DNA of 64,000 nucleotides from CADEED01 sp036677145 (lineage in GTDB: Bacteria > Pseudomonadota > Gammaproteobacteria > Steroidobacterales > Steroidobacteraceae): positions 26,956 to 90,955 of the forward strand of contig JAKFFF010000037.1 in assembly GCA_036677145.1 (NCBI GenBank). Direction: 5' to 3'. Within the stretch, counting starts at the first letter, position 1. Every line of letters starts with the position of its first letter. The notes below the pieces were generated by a model, which worked only from the letters and a program-made list of their open reading frames with translations, searched no databases and was not told the origin of the DNA. This document shows, one piece after another, positions 1 through 9,380 of this stretch. The translations under genes and the position numbers were made by a program.

Positions 1-503
1 TAACTCTGGCGGCCAGGCTCGGCGCGTCCTGAACGGCCCACCGGCGGCTTGAGTGGATAGTCGGCGTCGATGTTGGGCTCGACGAGATAGAACTCGAGCT
101 CGGGCGCCACCACCGGTTCCCAGCCGCGCGCCGCGTACATCTCCAGGATGTGGCGCAACACACCGCGCGGCGCCATGCCGACGCGCCGGCCGTCGGCGTA
201 GAAGCAGTCATGTATCACCTGCGCGGTGGGCTCGGCCGCCCAGGGCACGCGGCGCACCGTCTTCGCATCGGCTTTCAGCGTGATGTCGATTTCCGCCGGG
301 CTCATGGCCCCGTCGGTGTTGTGCGGGTAATCACCCGTCACCGTCTGCAGGAAAATGCTCTCGGGCAGACGCATGCCCTCGTCCTCGCCGAATTTCTCCG
401 CCGGCATGATCTTGCCGCGCGCGATGCCCGCCATGTCCGGGATGATGGCCTCCACTTCCGAAATGCCGTGGTCGCGGAGGAACTGCCTGATTTCATTCGC
501 CAT
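1..503 (-). CDS. puuA: Glutamine-synthetase-family gamma-glutamylpolyamine synthetase, 3' end missing at left edge
   Basis: Only the first ~167 residues are in the window; the gene continues past base 1. The N-terminus reads MANEIRQFLRDHGISEVEAI and then IPDMAGIARGK, the beta-Grasp start of the GlnA/PuuA family. A later PELEFYLVEP stretch is the beginning of the catalytic domain, with the first metal-binding Glu. This family ligates glutamate to an amine using ATP; PuuA acts on putrescine in the cytoplasm. The gene starts 25 bases after the puuD stop on the same strand, so the two probably form an operon. The family is clear, but PuuA versus another GS-like ligase is inferred from the neighbours. 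It is a paralogue of the gene at 1588-2952. Confidence 0.85.
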   Translation of the reverse strand, partial: MANEIRQFLRDHGISEVEAIIPDMAGIARGKIMPAEKFGEDEGMRLPESIFLQTVTGDYPHNTDGAMSPAEIDITLKADAKTVRRVPWAAEPTAQVIHDCFYADGRRVGMAPRGVLRHILEMYAARGWEPVVAPELEFYLVEPNIDADYPLKPPVGRSGRAEPGRQS

Positions 504-527
504 GGTCTGTCCTGTTCTCTTGTCTAA

Positions 528-1298
528 CTACACGCCTGCTTGTTGCATTCTCCGGCTCGCCGCGCGGCCGAACTCGGCGAACAACGCCTGCGAAAATGGA
601 TTCGTCATCACCTTCCACTCGGGGTGCCATTGCACCGCGAGCGCGAAACCCCTGCTCGACTTCACGCGAAACGCCTCGATGAGCCCGTCCGGCGCGCGCG
701 CCTCGACCGCCAGGTCAGGCGCGAGCTGGTCGACTCCCTGCCAGTGCAGCGAATTGACACGGATGCGCTCGGTGCCCGCGAGCTGGCGCAGCAGGCCGCC
801 GTCCTCGAGCAACACGTCGTGCACCGGCGCGTACTGCACGTCGAGCGGCTCCTCCTTGTTCTCACGATGATCACTGAACCCTTCGATCTCGTGCACACGC
901 TGATGCAGCGTCCCGCCCAGCGCAACGTTCATTTCCTGGAATCCGCGGCAGACTCCGAGCACCGGAACACCCTGCGCCACCGCGCTCGGGATCAGCGACA
1001 GCGTGGTCGCGTCACGATGCGGATCATGCAGCGTGCCGGGAATACTCGAGCTGCCCGCGTAGCGCGTTGGCTCGACGTTCGACGGCGAGCCGGGAAAGAA
1101 AATGCCATCCACGTGCGCCAGGATCTGGGCGACGTCGAGCGGCGTCTCGAGCACCGGAATCAGCAACGGCAGGCAATCCGCGGCCTGAACGATCGCCGCG
1201 ATGTACTTCTCGCCGACCGCATGAAACGGATGTGGCCCGATCATGCGTCGATCGGCGGGAATGCCGATCACCGGGCGCTTGTTGCCACGCTTGGACAT
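528..1298 (-). CDS. puuD: Gamma-glutamyl-gamma-aminobutyrate hydrolase (class I glutamine amidotransferase-like)
   Basis: This 256-residue protein is predicted to hydrolyse gamma-glutamyl-GABA to GABA and glutamate, the last step of the Puu putrescine pathway in the cytoplasm. The nucleophile is Cys117 in GVCRGFQE and the His/Glu pair is H225/E227 in QWHPEW, which completes the class I GATase (peptidase C26) triad. Length matches E. coli PuuD (about 254). The next gene on this strand is the partial puuA-like gene. Upstream lies a 289-base divergent promoter region shared with the second puuA copy. Confidence 0.93.
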   Translation of the reverse strand: MSKRGNKRPVIGIPADRRMIGPHPFHAVGEKYIAAIVQAADCLPLLIPVLETPLDVAQILAHVDGIFFPGSPSNVEPTRYAGSSSIPGTLHDPHRDATTLSLIPSAVAQGVPVLGVCRGFQEMNVALGGTLHQRVHEIEGFSDHRENKEEPLDVQYAPVHDVLLEDGGLLRQLAGTERIRVNSLHWQGVDQLAPDLAVEARAPDGLIEAFRVKSSRGFALAVQWHPEWKVMTNPFSQALFAEFGRAASRRMQQAGV

Positions 1299-1349
1299 GA
1301 ATAACTTCTTTGGCCCTAGTTTCCGGCTCAGGCGCCGCGTAAGTGCGGA

Positions 1350-1377
1350 TTGCGAGGATCCGCGCGCTGTCTATTAT
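1350..1377 (+). promoter_or_regulatory. Candidate sigma-70 promoter for puuA-puuB
   Basis: TTGCGA at 1350-1355 and TATTAT at 1372-1377 are separated by 16 bases, a good sigma-70 pair in an otherwise GC-rich gap. Transcription would start near 1384, about 200 bases before the puuA start at 1588. Read by eye, not modelled. Confidence 0.5.
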
Positions 1378-1411
1378 CCTTTACGGCCCCTCGTCCAAGA
1401 CCCGGGCGGGG

Positions 1412-1427
1412 GTGGTCATTAGACCAC
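1412..1427. promoter_or_regulatory. Palindromic operator candidate GTGGTC-ATTA-GACCAC
   Basis: This is a perfect 6-bp inverted repeat around ATTA. It sits about 28-43 bases downstream of the predicted start of transcription and between two divergent polyamine operons, the usual place for a repressor site. TGGT...ACCA cores are typical of GntR/FadR-type regulators; a PuuR site is the other possibility. I did not see the same palindrome in the puuR/aminotransferase gap. Confidence 0.5.
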
Positions 1428-1587
1428 AGCTTGCGAGGGCCCGGCTCGCCCAAGTGTGTGCGGCGAATGCAGCTGCAATGGGGCTCAATTCAGGGCTTTG
1501 CCCGGTTTGCGGGCCTGCCGCGCGCGGGCATATGCTCGTCACGCCGGCGCGCAATCAGCGTCGAAAATAATAAACATAGAAACCCTT

Positions 1588-2952
1588 ATGACCAGCGCCT
1601 CTGAACCTGAGCTCGCGCACTTTCTGGCCGCACATCCCGATGTCCGGTTCTTCGATGCATTCGTGAATGATCTGAATACCGTGGAACGCGGCAAACGTAT
1701 CGACCGCGCGGGCATCGCCGGAGTATTCGAGCGCGGCATGCCGCTGCCCGGTTCCATGTTCGCGCTCGACATCGAAGGTGGAACCGTCGAAGACACGGGC
1801 CTGGGTTTCGCCGATGGCGACGCGGACCGCCCCTGCATGCCGATCCCGGGGACGCTCGTGCCCGTGCCCTGGCAGAAGGACGTCGCGCAGGTGCAGCTGC
1901 GCATGTTCGAGCACGACGGCCGCCGCTTCTTCGGCGATCCACGCCTCCTCCTCGAAGGCCAGCTCGAGAAATTGCGCGCGCTCGGCCTCACGCCCGTGGT
2001 CGCGATCGAATACGAGTTCTATCTCGTCGACAGCGAGCGCAACGCCGCCGGACTGCCGCAGCCACCCCGCGGACCGCTCACGGGACGGCGCGAGTACCGC
2101 ACGCAGATCAATTCCATGGCCGATCTCAACGAATATTCGACACTGCTCGCCGAGATCGATCGCGTGTGCCGGCTGCAGAACGTGCCCGCCACCTCCTCGC
2201 TCGCCGAATACGGCCCGGGCCAGTACGAGGTGAACCTCGCGCATGCGCCCGATGCGCTGCGCGTCTGCGACGAGGCGCTGCGATTCAAACGCATCGTCAA
2301 GAGCGTGGCGCGCGCGCATGGTTGCGAGGCGACGTTTCTGCCGAAACCCTACGCCGACATGGCCGGCAGCGGCTTGCACGTTCACGTGAGCCTGCTCGAT
2401 GCGCAGGGGAAGAACATCTTCGCCGCGCCGGTGCCGCACGACAGCGCGCCACTGCGCCATGCGATCGCGGGCACGTTGGCCACACTCGCCGACAGCATGG
2501 CGATCTGCGCGCCGGGACCCAACAGCTATCGCCGCTTCAAGTCCGAGGCCTATGTGCCGCTGCATCCGACCTGGTCGATCAACAACCGCGGCTCGGCGGT
2601 GCGCGTGCCCGCGTCCGACCCGGCGAACCTGCGCATCGAGCACCGGCTCGCGGGCGCCGATGCGAATCCCTATCTCGTGACGGCGTGGCTGCTGGCCGGC
2701 ATCCGCCATGGACTGACCCGCAAACTCGAGCCACCGCCCGTGACCACGGGTAATGTCTATCGACAACCCGGCGAACCGCTGCCGCTCAACTGGAGCGCGG
2801 CCATCGAGTGTTTCGCGGCGAGCGCATTCGCGCGCGACTTCTTCGGCGAGCAGTTCACGACCTTGTATTCGACGGTCAAGCGCGCGGAGATGGTGGAATT
2901 CAACTCGCATATCACGCCGCTCGAAATCGCGCGGTATCTCGGCCCACTCTGA
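1588..2952 (+). CDS. puuA: Gamma-glutamylputrescine synthetase-like (glutamine synthetase family)
   Basis: This 454-residue protein is full length for the PuuA/GlnA-type family. ATP-dependent gamma-glutamylation of putrescine or a related polyamine is the first step of the pathway. It shows the beta-Grasp N-domain (FFDAFVNDLNTVERGKRI), VVAIEYEFYLVD and EYGPGQYEVN carrying metal-ligand Glu residues, GSGLHVHVSL with the catalytic-domain His, and NNRGSAVRVP with the substrate Arg. I chose the ATG at 1588 because it fits the family N-terminus; reading open further upstream adds an unrelated sequence. The Shine-Dalgarno is weak. The puuB start is 4 bases past the stop. Confidence 0.9.
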   Translation: MTSASEPELAHFLAAHPDVRFFDAFVNDLNTVERGKRIDRAGIAGVFERGMPLPGSMFALDIEGGTVEDTGLGFADGDADRPCMPIPGTLVPVPWQKDVAQVQLRMFEHDGRRFFGDPRLLLEGQLEKLRALGLTPVVAIEYEFYLVDSERNAAGLPQPPRGPLTGRREYRTQINSMADLNEYSTLLAEIDRVCRLQNVPATSSLAEYGPGQYEVNLAHAPDALRVCDEALRFKRIVKSVARAHGCEATFLPKPYADMAGSGLHVHVSLLDAQGKNIFAAPVPHDSAPLRHAIAGTLATLADSMAICAPGPNSYRRFKSEAYVPLHPTWSINNRGSAVRVPASDPANLRIEHRLAGADANPYLVTAWLLAGIRHGLTRKLEPPPVTTGNVYRQPGEPLPLNWSAAIECFAASAFARDFFGEQFTTLYSTVKRAEMVEFNSHITPLEIARYLGPL

Positions 2953-2956
2953 ACAC

Positions 2957-4243
2957 ATGAGCACGGATCCGCAGAACTACTACTACGCGAGCACGCCTGA
3001 TCCGGCGCGTTTCGCGCCGCTGCGCGGCGAGTTGCGCGCGGATGTCTGCATCCTGGGCGGCGGGATCTCGGGGCTGTCGGCGGCGCTGCACCTGCGCGAG
3101 CGCGGCTATCAGGTCGCGCTGCTCGAAGCCCAGCACCTGGGCTTCGGCGGCTCGGGCCGCAGCGGAGGCCAGTCGATATTCGGCTACGCCTGCGAACAGG
3201 AGACTCTCGAAAAGGCGGTTGGCTTCGCGGATGCGCGCCGCATGTGGGACCTGTCGATCGAAGGAATGAACCTGCAGCGCGAGCTGATCGCGAAACACGC
3301 GATCGCGTGCGACTACGTGCCCGGGCACATGATCGTCGGCCTCAAACCCCGTCACGACGCATGGCTGCGCGCGGAGATCGAGCGCCTGCGCGACAAGTAC
3401 GACTATCACTCGCTGCGATACATCCAGCGCGAGGAGTTGCGCGGCATCGTCGCGAGCGAGCGCTACACCAGCGGGATGCTCGATTCCAATGGCGGGCACC
3501 TGCATCCGTACCGCTACACGCGCGGCCTGGGCGCGGCGGCGGCGGCGGCCGGCGTGTCCATTTTCGAAGACTCCGCGGTGACCCGGCTGGAGGTCGCGCA
3601 GGATGCGAGCTCGCCTAACATCGTTCACACCGCGGCGGGCGTGGTGCGCGCGCCGCACCTGGTCGTCGCCGGCGGCGCGCTGCTCGGCGACCTCGTGCCG
3701 GAACTGGCGCGCAAACTCATCGCCATCGGCACGTACATCGTCACGACGCAGCCGCTCGGCGCGGAACGCGCGGCCGCGTTGATCCGCAATAACGCGGCCG
3801 TCGCCGACATGAACTGGATCCTCGACTACTTTCGCCGCCTGCCCGACACCCGGCTGTTGTTCGGCGGGCGCGTCAGTTATTCGGGTGTCGACCCGTTCGA
3901 TTCCGCGCACGTGCTGCGCAGACGCATCGCGACCGTTTTCCCGCAACTCACCGAAGCGCGTGTCGAATACGCCTGGGGCGGCTATCTCGACATCACGCCG
4001 AACCGCGCGCCGAACTTCGGCCGGCTCGGGCCCAGTGCGTATTTCCTCCAGGGACTTTCGGGGCACGGCATGGTGATCTCCGGCATCGCGGGCAAACTCG
4101 TGAGCGAAGCGATCGCCGGCAGCGCGGAAAGATTCGACCTGTTCAGCCGGCTCAAACACGCGGACTTCCCGGGCGGAGCGCTGTTGCGCCGGCCCGCGCT
4201 GGTGCTCGCGATGCTCTGGTACCGGCTCAGGGACTTCTTGTGA
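2957..4243 (+). CDS. puuB: Gamma-glutamylputrescine oxidase-like FAD oxidoreductase
   Basis: This DAO-family flavoprotein has 428 residues (E. coli PuuB has 426). It would oxidise gamma-glutamylputrescine to the aldehyde with release of ammonia and H2O2. The FAD Rossmann motif GGGISG is at residues 34-39 and ends in an acidic residue (LLEA) typical of the family. A GLSGHGM segment near the C-terminus matches the second FAD-contact region of PuuB-like oxidases. The start at 2957 lies 4 bases after puuA. The stop overlaps the next gene's GTG start (GTGA), so the three are probably co-transcribed. Confidence 0.9.
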   Translation: MSTDPQNYYYASTPDPARFAPLRGELRADVCILGGGISGLSAALHLRERGYQVALLEAQHLGFGGSGRSGGQSIFGYACEQETLEKAVGFADARRMWDLSIEGMNLQRELIAKHAIACDYVPGHMIVGLKPRHDAWLRAEIERLRDKYDYHSLRYIQREELRGIVASERYTSGMLDSNGGHLHPYRYTRGLGAAAAAAGVSIFEDSAVTRLEVAQDASSPNIVHTAAGVVRAPHLVVAGGALLGDLVPELARKLIAIGTYIVTTQPLGAERAAALIRNNAAVADMNWILDYFRRLPDTRLLFGGRVSYSGVDPFDSAHVLRRRIATVFPQLTEARVEYAWGGYLDITPNRAPNFGRLGPSAYFLQGLSGHGMVISGIAGKLVSEAIAGSAERFDLFSRLKHADFPGGALLRRPALVLAMLWYRLRDFL

Positions 4244-5022
4244 GCGCGCCGTTCGAGTTCGGCGTGTTCCTCGCGGCGCTGCCGCTGCTGCTGACCGCCG
4301 CGACACTCACCTGGTTGCTGTCACTCGCGCTGCGCAATGTGTCGCTGGCCGATCCGCTCTGGGGCCTGCTGTTGTTCGCCGCCGGCGTGATGTATGCGCT
4401 CGGCAGCGATCCGCGCGCCCCGCGACTCTCATTGGTGCTGTGGCTGCTCGCGATATGGGCGCTCCGTCTCGCCTTCCATCTCACCGCGCGCTACGCCGGC
4501 AGCGGCGAGATCCGGCGATATCGGGACATGCGCGAGCGGCACTCGCCGAGCTTCGGCATCAAGAGCCTGTACCTGGTGTTCCTGCCGCGCGCACTCGGCG
4601 CCTGGATCGTTTCGCTGCCATTGCTCGGCGCGTTCGCGAGCACTCGCCCGACGGGAATCCTGGATTACGGGGGCGCCGCCCTGTGTATCTTCGGCATCGT
4701 CATCGAGGCGGTCAGCGATCGCCAGCTCGCGCGGTTCGCGCGCGATCCGGCCAATGCCGATGCCGTCCTGTCGGCCGGTTTGTGGCGCCTCTCCCGCCAT
4801 CCTAACTACTTCGGCGAGGCGTGTGTCTGGTGGGGGTTCTGGCTGATCGCAGTCTCGGCCGGCGCGGGGTGGTCCATCGCAGGTCCTGCCTTGCTGACGG
4901 TGTTGCTGCTGCGCGCCTGGGGGGTTGCCAGGATGGAGCGGGACATCGGCAATCGCCGGCCGCAATATGCCGACTATGTCTTGAAAACGAACGCTTTTTT
5001 CCCGCGCCTGCACCATAAATGA
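4240..5022 (+). CDS. DUF1295 membrane protein (steroid 5-alpha-reductase-like fold)
   Basis: This 260-residue integral membrane protein has about six to seven hydrophobic segments. The C-terminal signature LSRHPNYFGEACVWWGFWL is characteristic of DUF1295/isoprenylcysteine methyltransferase-like and steroid-reductase families. It starts with GTG overlapping the puuB stop by four bases. The reaction in bacteria is not established for most members; a reductase or methyltransferase on a hydrophobic substrate is possible. Its place at the end of the polyamine operon may be only positional. Confidence 0.8.
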   Translation: MSAPFEFGVFLAALPLLLTAATLTWLLSLALRNVSLADPLWGLLLFAAGVMYALGSDPRAPRLSLVLWLLAIWALRLAFHLTARYAGSGEIRRYRDMRERHSPSFGIKSLYLVFLPRALGAWIVSLPLLGAFASTRPTGILDYGGAALCIFGIVIEAVSDRQLARFARDPANADAVLSAGLWRLSRHPNYFGEACVWWGFWLIAVSAGAGWSIAGPALLTVLLLRAWGVARMERDIGNRRPQYADYVLKTNAFFPRLHHK

Positions 5023-5073
5023 CCTAAAGGCTGCCCCGTTCTGGGCCGATAGCTAAGGGTGACACCCGGAGCC

Positions 5074-6972
5074 ATGACCCCAGGAAACGCAGGAATTGCC
5101 GGCAGGACATTTGTGACAGAGGCGGATTCAAACCAGCGCGAGGCCCATGCCCGTGAGGTGCGTCACGACGTCGTGACTCATCTCACGATGGCCACGCATC
5201 GCACATTCCGGATCCTGATCGCGGCGCAATTCCCCGTGGCGCTCTTTCTCGCGTGGAAGTCGGCGCAGCCGGGCGACTCGCGCCTGTTGTTCACGTTGCT
5301 GGCCGGCGCCACGCTTTCGATCCCGACCCTGCTGTTCATGCGCGCCGCGCCCCGCTCGGCCTGGGTGCGGCACTGGATCGCGTTCACGCAGATCGGCTGG
5401 TCGATGATGTTCATGTGGTTGCTCGCCGGCCGCGCCGAGGCGCAGTTTCACCTGTTCGTCTCGCTGGCCCTGCTCTCCTTCTATCGCGACTGGCGCGTTA
5501 TCGTGATCGCGACGCTCGCGGCCTTCGTCTACCCGGTGCTGCGCATCCAGTTGCTGCCCGATGCGTATTTCATCGGTTCCTCGGCCTGGTTGCGCGTGCT
5601 CGAACAGGGCGCGTGGATCGTCGCCGAAGCCGCCATGCTGATGCTCGCCATCCAGCAGAGCCTGCAGACCGTGGCGTATTTTTCCAAGGACGCCGCACAG
5701 CAGCGCCTGACCAACGAGACCGCGGCGCGCACCGTCGGCGAAAACACCGCCGAACTCGTGCGCAGCCGCGAGCAATACCGCCTGCTCACCGAATCCACGC
5801 GCGCGATTCCGTTCGAGCTCGACCTGGCGCATGGACGATTCACGTACGTCGGTCCGCAGGCCGAGAAGCTGCTGGGCATTCCAACCGCGAGCTGGAAACA
5901 GTCGGGTTTCCTCGATGAACTGCTGCCGCGTGATCGCGAAGAATCGGCGCGCCGGCAGATAGACGAATCAGTGCCCGGCACGTTCGAGATCTTGTGCTCG
6001 GTGATGTCCGGCGAACACCGGCTCGTCGAGCTGCGCTGGATCACCAGTTGCGAGATTCGCGATGACATGCGCGTGCTGCGCGGCTTCATGATCGACGTGA
6101 CCGACGCGCGCCGCCAGGTGCGCGAATTGACGCAGGAACAGAAGCTCGAGTCCGTTGGCCGCATCGCGGCCGGCGTGGCGCACGAGATCAACACCTCGGT
6201 GCAATTCATCTCCGACAGCGTACGTTTCGTGCGCCACGCGCTACGCGACGTGCCACGTGCCCTCGCCGACTACCGCGCGCTGGCCGTCGGCGCGCTCGCC
6301 GGACGGGACGTCGTCGAGGCCGCGAAAAAAGCCAACGACACCGACGAAGCCGCCGATGTCGACTACTTCCTCAAGAACGCGCCCGAGGCGCTCGACCGCG
6401 CGATCGAGGGCATTGGCCGGGTCGGCTCGATCGTGAAGTCGATGACCGAGTTCGCCCATCCAGATGCGCTCAATGCCACCGACGTCGACGTGAACCGCGC
6501 CGTCACGACCACGTTGAACATGGCCCGCAACGAGTACAAGTCCATCGCCGAACTCGAAACCGATTTCGGCGTGTTGCCGCCGGTGCATTGCCACGCCGGC
6601 GACGTGAACCAGGTGGTGTTGAACCTGGTGCTCAACGCGGCGCACGCGATTCACGACGTAGTCGATGGCACCAATCACAAGGGCCGTATTACCGTGCGCA
6701 CCCGCGTCATCGGCGGCTACGTCGAAATCTCGATCCGCGACACCGGCAACGGGATTCCCGAGTCGGTTCGCGGCCGCATCTTCGAACCGTTCGTCACGAC
6801 GAAGGAAGTCGGACGCGGCGCCGGCCAGGGCCTCTCGCTGTCGCGCGGGCTCGTGGTCGACAAACTCAAAGGTTCTCTTCATTTCGAAACGGAAACGGGC
6901 AAGGGCACGACATTCTTCCTCAGGCTTCCCGTGTCGGACCAGGCCCTAACTAATAAGCAGGCTGCAGCATGA
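5074..6972 (+). CDS. Membrane-bound sensor histidine kinase
   Basis: The N-terminal ~200 residues hold several transmembrane helices (ILIAAQFPVALFLAW, then LLFTLLAGATLSI and others), resembling a MASE-type membrane sensor. A PAS-like region follows (YRLLTESTRAIPFELDLAHG). Next come an H-box with His370 (GVAHEINTSVQFI) and an HATPase domain with N-box VVLNLVLNAAHAI, G-box IRDTGNGIPE and FEPFVTTK. The ATG at 5074 is preferred; an in-frame GTG at 5059 would add five residues. The stop overlaps the ATG of the receiver-HDOD gene (ATGA), so the pair is a two-component system. The signal sensed is unknown. Confidence 0.9.
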   Translation: MTPGNAGIAGRTFVTEADSNQREAHAREVRHDVVTHLTMATHRTFRILIAAQFPVALFLAWKSAQPGDSRLLFTLLAGATLSIPTLLFMRAAPRSAWVRHWIAFTQIGWSMMFMWLLAGRAEAQFHLFVSLALLSFYRDWRVIVIATLAAFVYPVLRIQLLPDAYFIGSSAWLRVLEQGAWIVAEAAMLMLAIQQSLQTVAYFSKDAAQQRLTNETAARTVGENTAELVRSREQYRLLTESTRAIPFELDLAHGRFTYVGPQAEKLLGIPTASWKQSGFLDELLPRDREESARRQIDESVPGTFEILCSVMSGEHRLVELRWITSCEIRDDMRVLRGFMIDVTDARRQVRELTQEQKLESVGRIAAGVAHEINTSVQFISDSVRFVRHALRDVPRALADYRALAVGALAGRDVVEAAKKANDTDEAADVDYFLKNAPEALDRAIEGIGRVGSIVKSMTEFAHPDALNATDVDVNRAVTTTLNMARNEYKSIAELETDFGVLPPVHCHAGDVNQVVLNLVLNAAHAIHDVVDGTNHKGRITVRTRVIGGYVEISIRDTGNGIPESVRGRIFEPFVTTKEVGRGAGQGLSLSRGLVVDKLKGSLHFETETGKGTTFFLRLPVSDQALTNKQAAA

Positions 6973-8192
6973 CTTCCTTACATGTTCTATTTGTCGATGA
7001 CGAGCAGGCCATTCTCGATGGCCTGCGCAATTCTTTGCGCAAGGAGCGCAAGCGCTGGGAGATGACCTTCGCGCTCGGCGGCCAGCAGGCCCTCGATGCG
7101 ATGAAGCAGACCCCGGCGGACGTCGTCATCACCGACATGCGCATGCCGGGCATGGACGGCGCCGAGCTGCTGCGCCACATCCAGCGCGACTACCCCGCCG
7201 CGGCGCGTATCGTGCTGTCGGGCCAGGCCGAACGCGAAGCCATCATGCGCGCGCTGCCCGTGACCCATCAGTTCCTGCACAAGCCCTGCGATGGTGAAAC
7301 GCTGCGCGCGGTGATCGAACAGACGCATGCGCTCCATAAGCTCATGCAGAATCCCGCACTCACGGCGCTGGTGGGCAAACTCGAGCGTATCCCGGCCGTG
7401 CCGACCACCTACACGGAACTGTCGCGCCTCGCGCAGGATCCGAAGGCCGACAGCACCGCCTTCGCCAAGGTGATCGAGATGGATGCCGCGGTCTGCGCGA
7501 AAGTGCTGCAGCTGGTGAACTCGGCGTATTTCGGTCTCGGCCAGAAGATCGTCAGCATCCGCCCCGCGGTCACCTACCTGGGCGTCGAGATCATCAAGTC
7601 GCTGGTGCTGGGTTCGAGTTCGTTCTCGGACAAGGCCATCAGCGAGGTCAAGGGTTTCTCGCCCGACCGCCTGCAGCATCACTCGATGCTGACCGCGTTG
7701 CTGGCGAAGAAGATCGTCGGCAACCCGCAACTCGCGGAGGCCGCGTTCACGGCCGGTCTGCTGCACGACATCGGCGCGCTGGTGTTGCTGCACGCCGCCC
7801 CGCCCGACTACGTGCGCGCGCTCGACCGCAAGCGCGAGCTCAACGGCGACAGCGCCGCGGCCGAACGCGAGATCTTCGGCGTCACCCACGCCGAGGTCGG
7901 AGCCTATCTACTTGGCCTGTGGGGCATTCCGTTCCCGATCGTCGAGGCGGTGGCGTTCCATCACCGGCCTAACGAAGTGCAGCCCGAATCGCGTCCGCTG
8001 GTGGCCGCGATCCACATGGCTAGCGCGCTGGTCGAGGAGATGACGGAGACGGACGCGTCGCAGCGGCTCGCAGGCTCCAATATCGACTGCTCCGGACGCA
8101 TCGACGTGAGTTTCCTGCGCGAAGCGGGCCTCGAAGAGGTATTCAAGAAGAGCCGGGCTGAAGCCGAGGCTCTCATGGCCAAAACCGGCTGA
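6969..8192 (+). CDS. Response regulator with HDOD output domain
   Basis: This 407-residue protein starts with a receiver domain (residues 1-125). The acidic pocket is D10/D11, the phospho-acceptor D56 is in VVITDMRMPGMDG, and the conserved Lys is in FLHKPCDG. Residues ~135-345 form an HDOD domain (VEIMDAAVCAKVLQLVNSAY-like start, AGLLHDIGALVLLHAA). HDOD proteins are non-catalytic HD relatives used in signalling and regulation of motility or cell-cycle outputs. There is no DNA-binding domain. It overlaps the upstream kinase by four bases and is its likely partner. Confidence 0.9.
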   Translation: MTSLHVLFVDDEQAILDGLRNSLRKERKRWEMTFALGGQQALDAMKQTPADVVITDMRMPGMDGAELLRHIQRDYPAAARIVLSGQAEREAIMRALPVTHQFLHKPCDGETLRAVIEQTHALHKLMQNPALTALVGKLERIPAVPTTYTELSRLAQDPKADSTAFAKVIEMDAAVCAKVLQLVNSAYFGLGQKIVSIRPAVTYLGVEIIKSLVLGSSSFSDKAISEVKGFSPDRLQHHSMLTALLAKKIVGNPQLAEAAFTAGLLHDIGALVLLHAAPPDYVRALDRKRELNGDSAAAEREIFGVTHAEVGAYLLGLWGIPFPIVEAVAFHHRPNEVQPESRPLVAAIHMASALVEEMTETDASQRLAGSNIDCSGRIDVSFLREAGLEEVFKKSRAEAEALMAKTG

Positions 8193-8230
8193 CCCGTTTA
8201 CATTGACGTTTTCCAGGAGGGAGGACGTCG

Positions 8231-9313
8231 ATGCGCGGCGGAAAACTACTTGCGGTCATCACTTCACTGGCCGCCGGCGCCGTTGCGGCGCTGGTCCTGC
8301 CGCAGCACGCGGACGCCGCCAAGGCCGGCGCCAAAGTCGGCGCCGCGGAATCCGCGGCCCGGGAATTCCTCGCCTCACTGCCCGCCGACCTGCGCGCCAG
8401 GACCGCCTTTCCGATCGACTCTCCCGAACGCCTCGCCTGGCATTTCGTGCCGAAGGATCGCGTCGGCGCCTCGCTGCTGGAACTCGACGATACGCAGAGC
8501 GAACTGCTTGGCCCGCTGCTCGCGACCGCGCTGAGTCCGGAAGGGCTGCTCGCGGCCCGCGGCGTCATGAAACACGAGAACATCCTGCGCCGCATCGAGA
8601 CGGCCGCCGGCGCACCGCTCGCGTCACGACGCGATCCGGGCAAGTACCACATCACGGTGTTCGGCGCGCCGGGCGCCGGCACCCCCTGGGCCTGGCGCTT
8701 CGAGGGACACCACCTGTCGATCAACGTGACGCAGCTGCCCGGCGCGCCACCAATCGTCGCGCCGTTGTTCATCGGTGCGAACCCCGCGACGGTGCCCGAC
8801 GGTCTCGAAGCCGGCTTTCGCCTGCTGGCCGCCGAAGAGGATCTCGGCCGCGAGCTGATCAAGATGTTGCCCGCCGAGCGCCGCAAGACCGCGCTGATCC
8901 GCGAGACCGCGTTCGCCGACATCCTCACGGGCAACGATCCGAAGGTGAAGCCGCTCGAACTCGAGGGGCTGGCCGCCGCCGACATGAGTTCGGACGAACG
9001 TGCGCAACTGCGCAGCCTGGTGGAGCTGTACGCCGGCCGCATGAATGCGGCGTCGGCGAAGGACACGCTGGCGCGCATCGACCGCGCGGGCTTTGAAAAG
9101 CTGCACTTCGCCTGGGCAGGCGGCATCGAAACGGGTGCGCCGCACTACTACCGCATTCACGGACCCACCGTGCTGATCGAATACGACAACACGCAGAACG
9201 ATGCGAACCACATCCACACCGTGTATCGCGATCTCGAGCGCGACCTCGGCGGTGACGTGCTGCGTGCTCACTATCGCAACCCTGACAATCTGGACCGTCT
9301 ATCAAGACGATAG
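8231..9313 (+). CDS. Secreted DUF3500 protein
   Basis: This 360-residue protein begins with a signal peptide (LLAVITSLAAGAVAALVL, cleavage near HADA). It then follows the DUF3500 pattern: a helical region ending LLGPLLATALSPEG, HHLSINV, FIGANPATV, the HFAWAG motif, and a C-terminal YYRIHGPTVLIEYDNTQ followed by NHIHTVYRD. The function of DUF3500 is not established. A strong Shine-Dalgarno, AGGAGGGAGG, precedes the ATG. It stands alone between the two-component pair and dps. Confidence 0.87.
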   Translation: MRGGKLLAVITSLAAGAVAALVLPQHADAAKAGAKVGAAESAAREFLASLPADLRARTAFPIDSPERLAWHFVPKDRVGASLLELDDTQSELLGPLLATALSPEGLLAARGVMKHENILRRIETAAGAPLASRRDPGKYHITVFGAPGAGTPWAWRFEGHHLSINVTQLPGAPPIVAPLFIGANPATVPDGLEAGFRLLAAEEDLGRELIKMLPAERRKTALIRETAFADILTGNDPKVKPLELEGLAAADMSSDERAQLRSLVELYAGRMNAASAKDTLARIDRAGFEKLHFAWAGGIETGAPHYYRIHGPTVLIEYDNTQNDANHIHTVYRDLERDLGGDVLRAHYRNPDNLDRLSRR

Positions 9314-9380
9314 GCTTTCCCGAATGGCCGCGGCCGCGCCAGCTCGATAAACTCGGGTCAATCGCCTCGAGGAGATCGCC

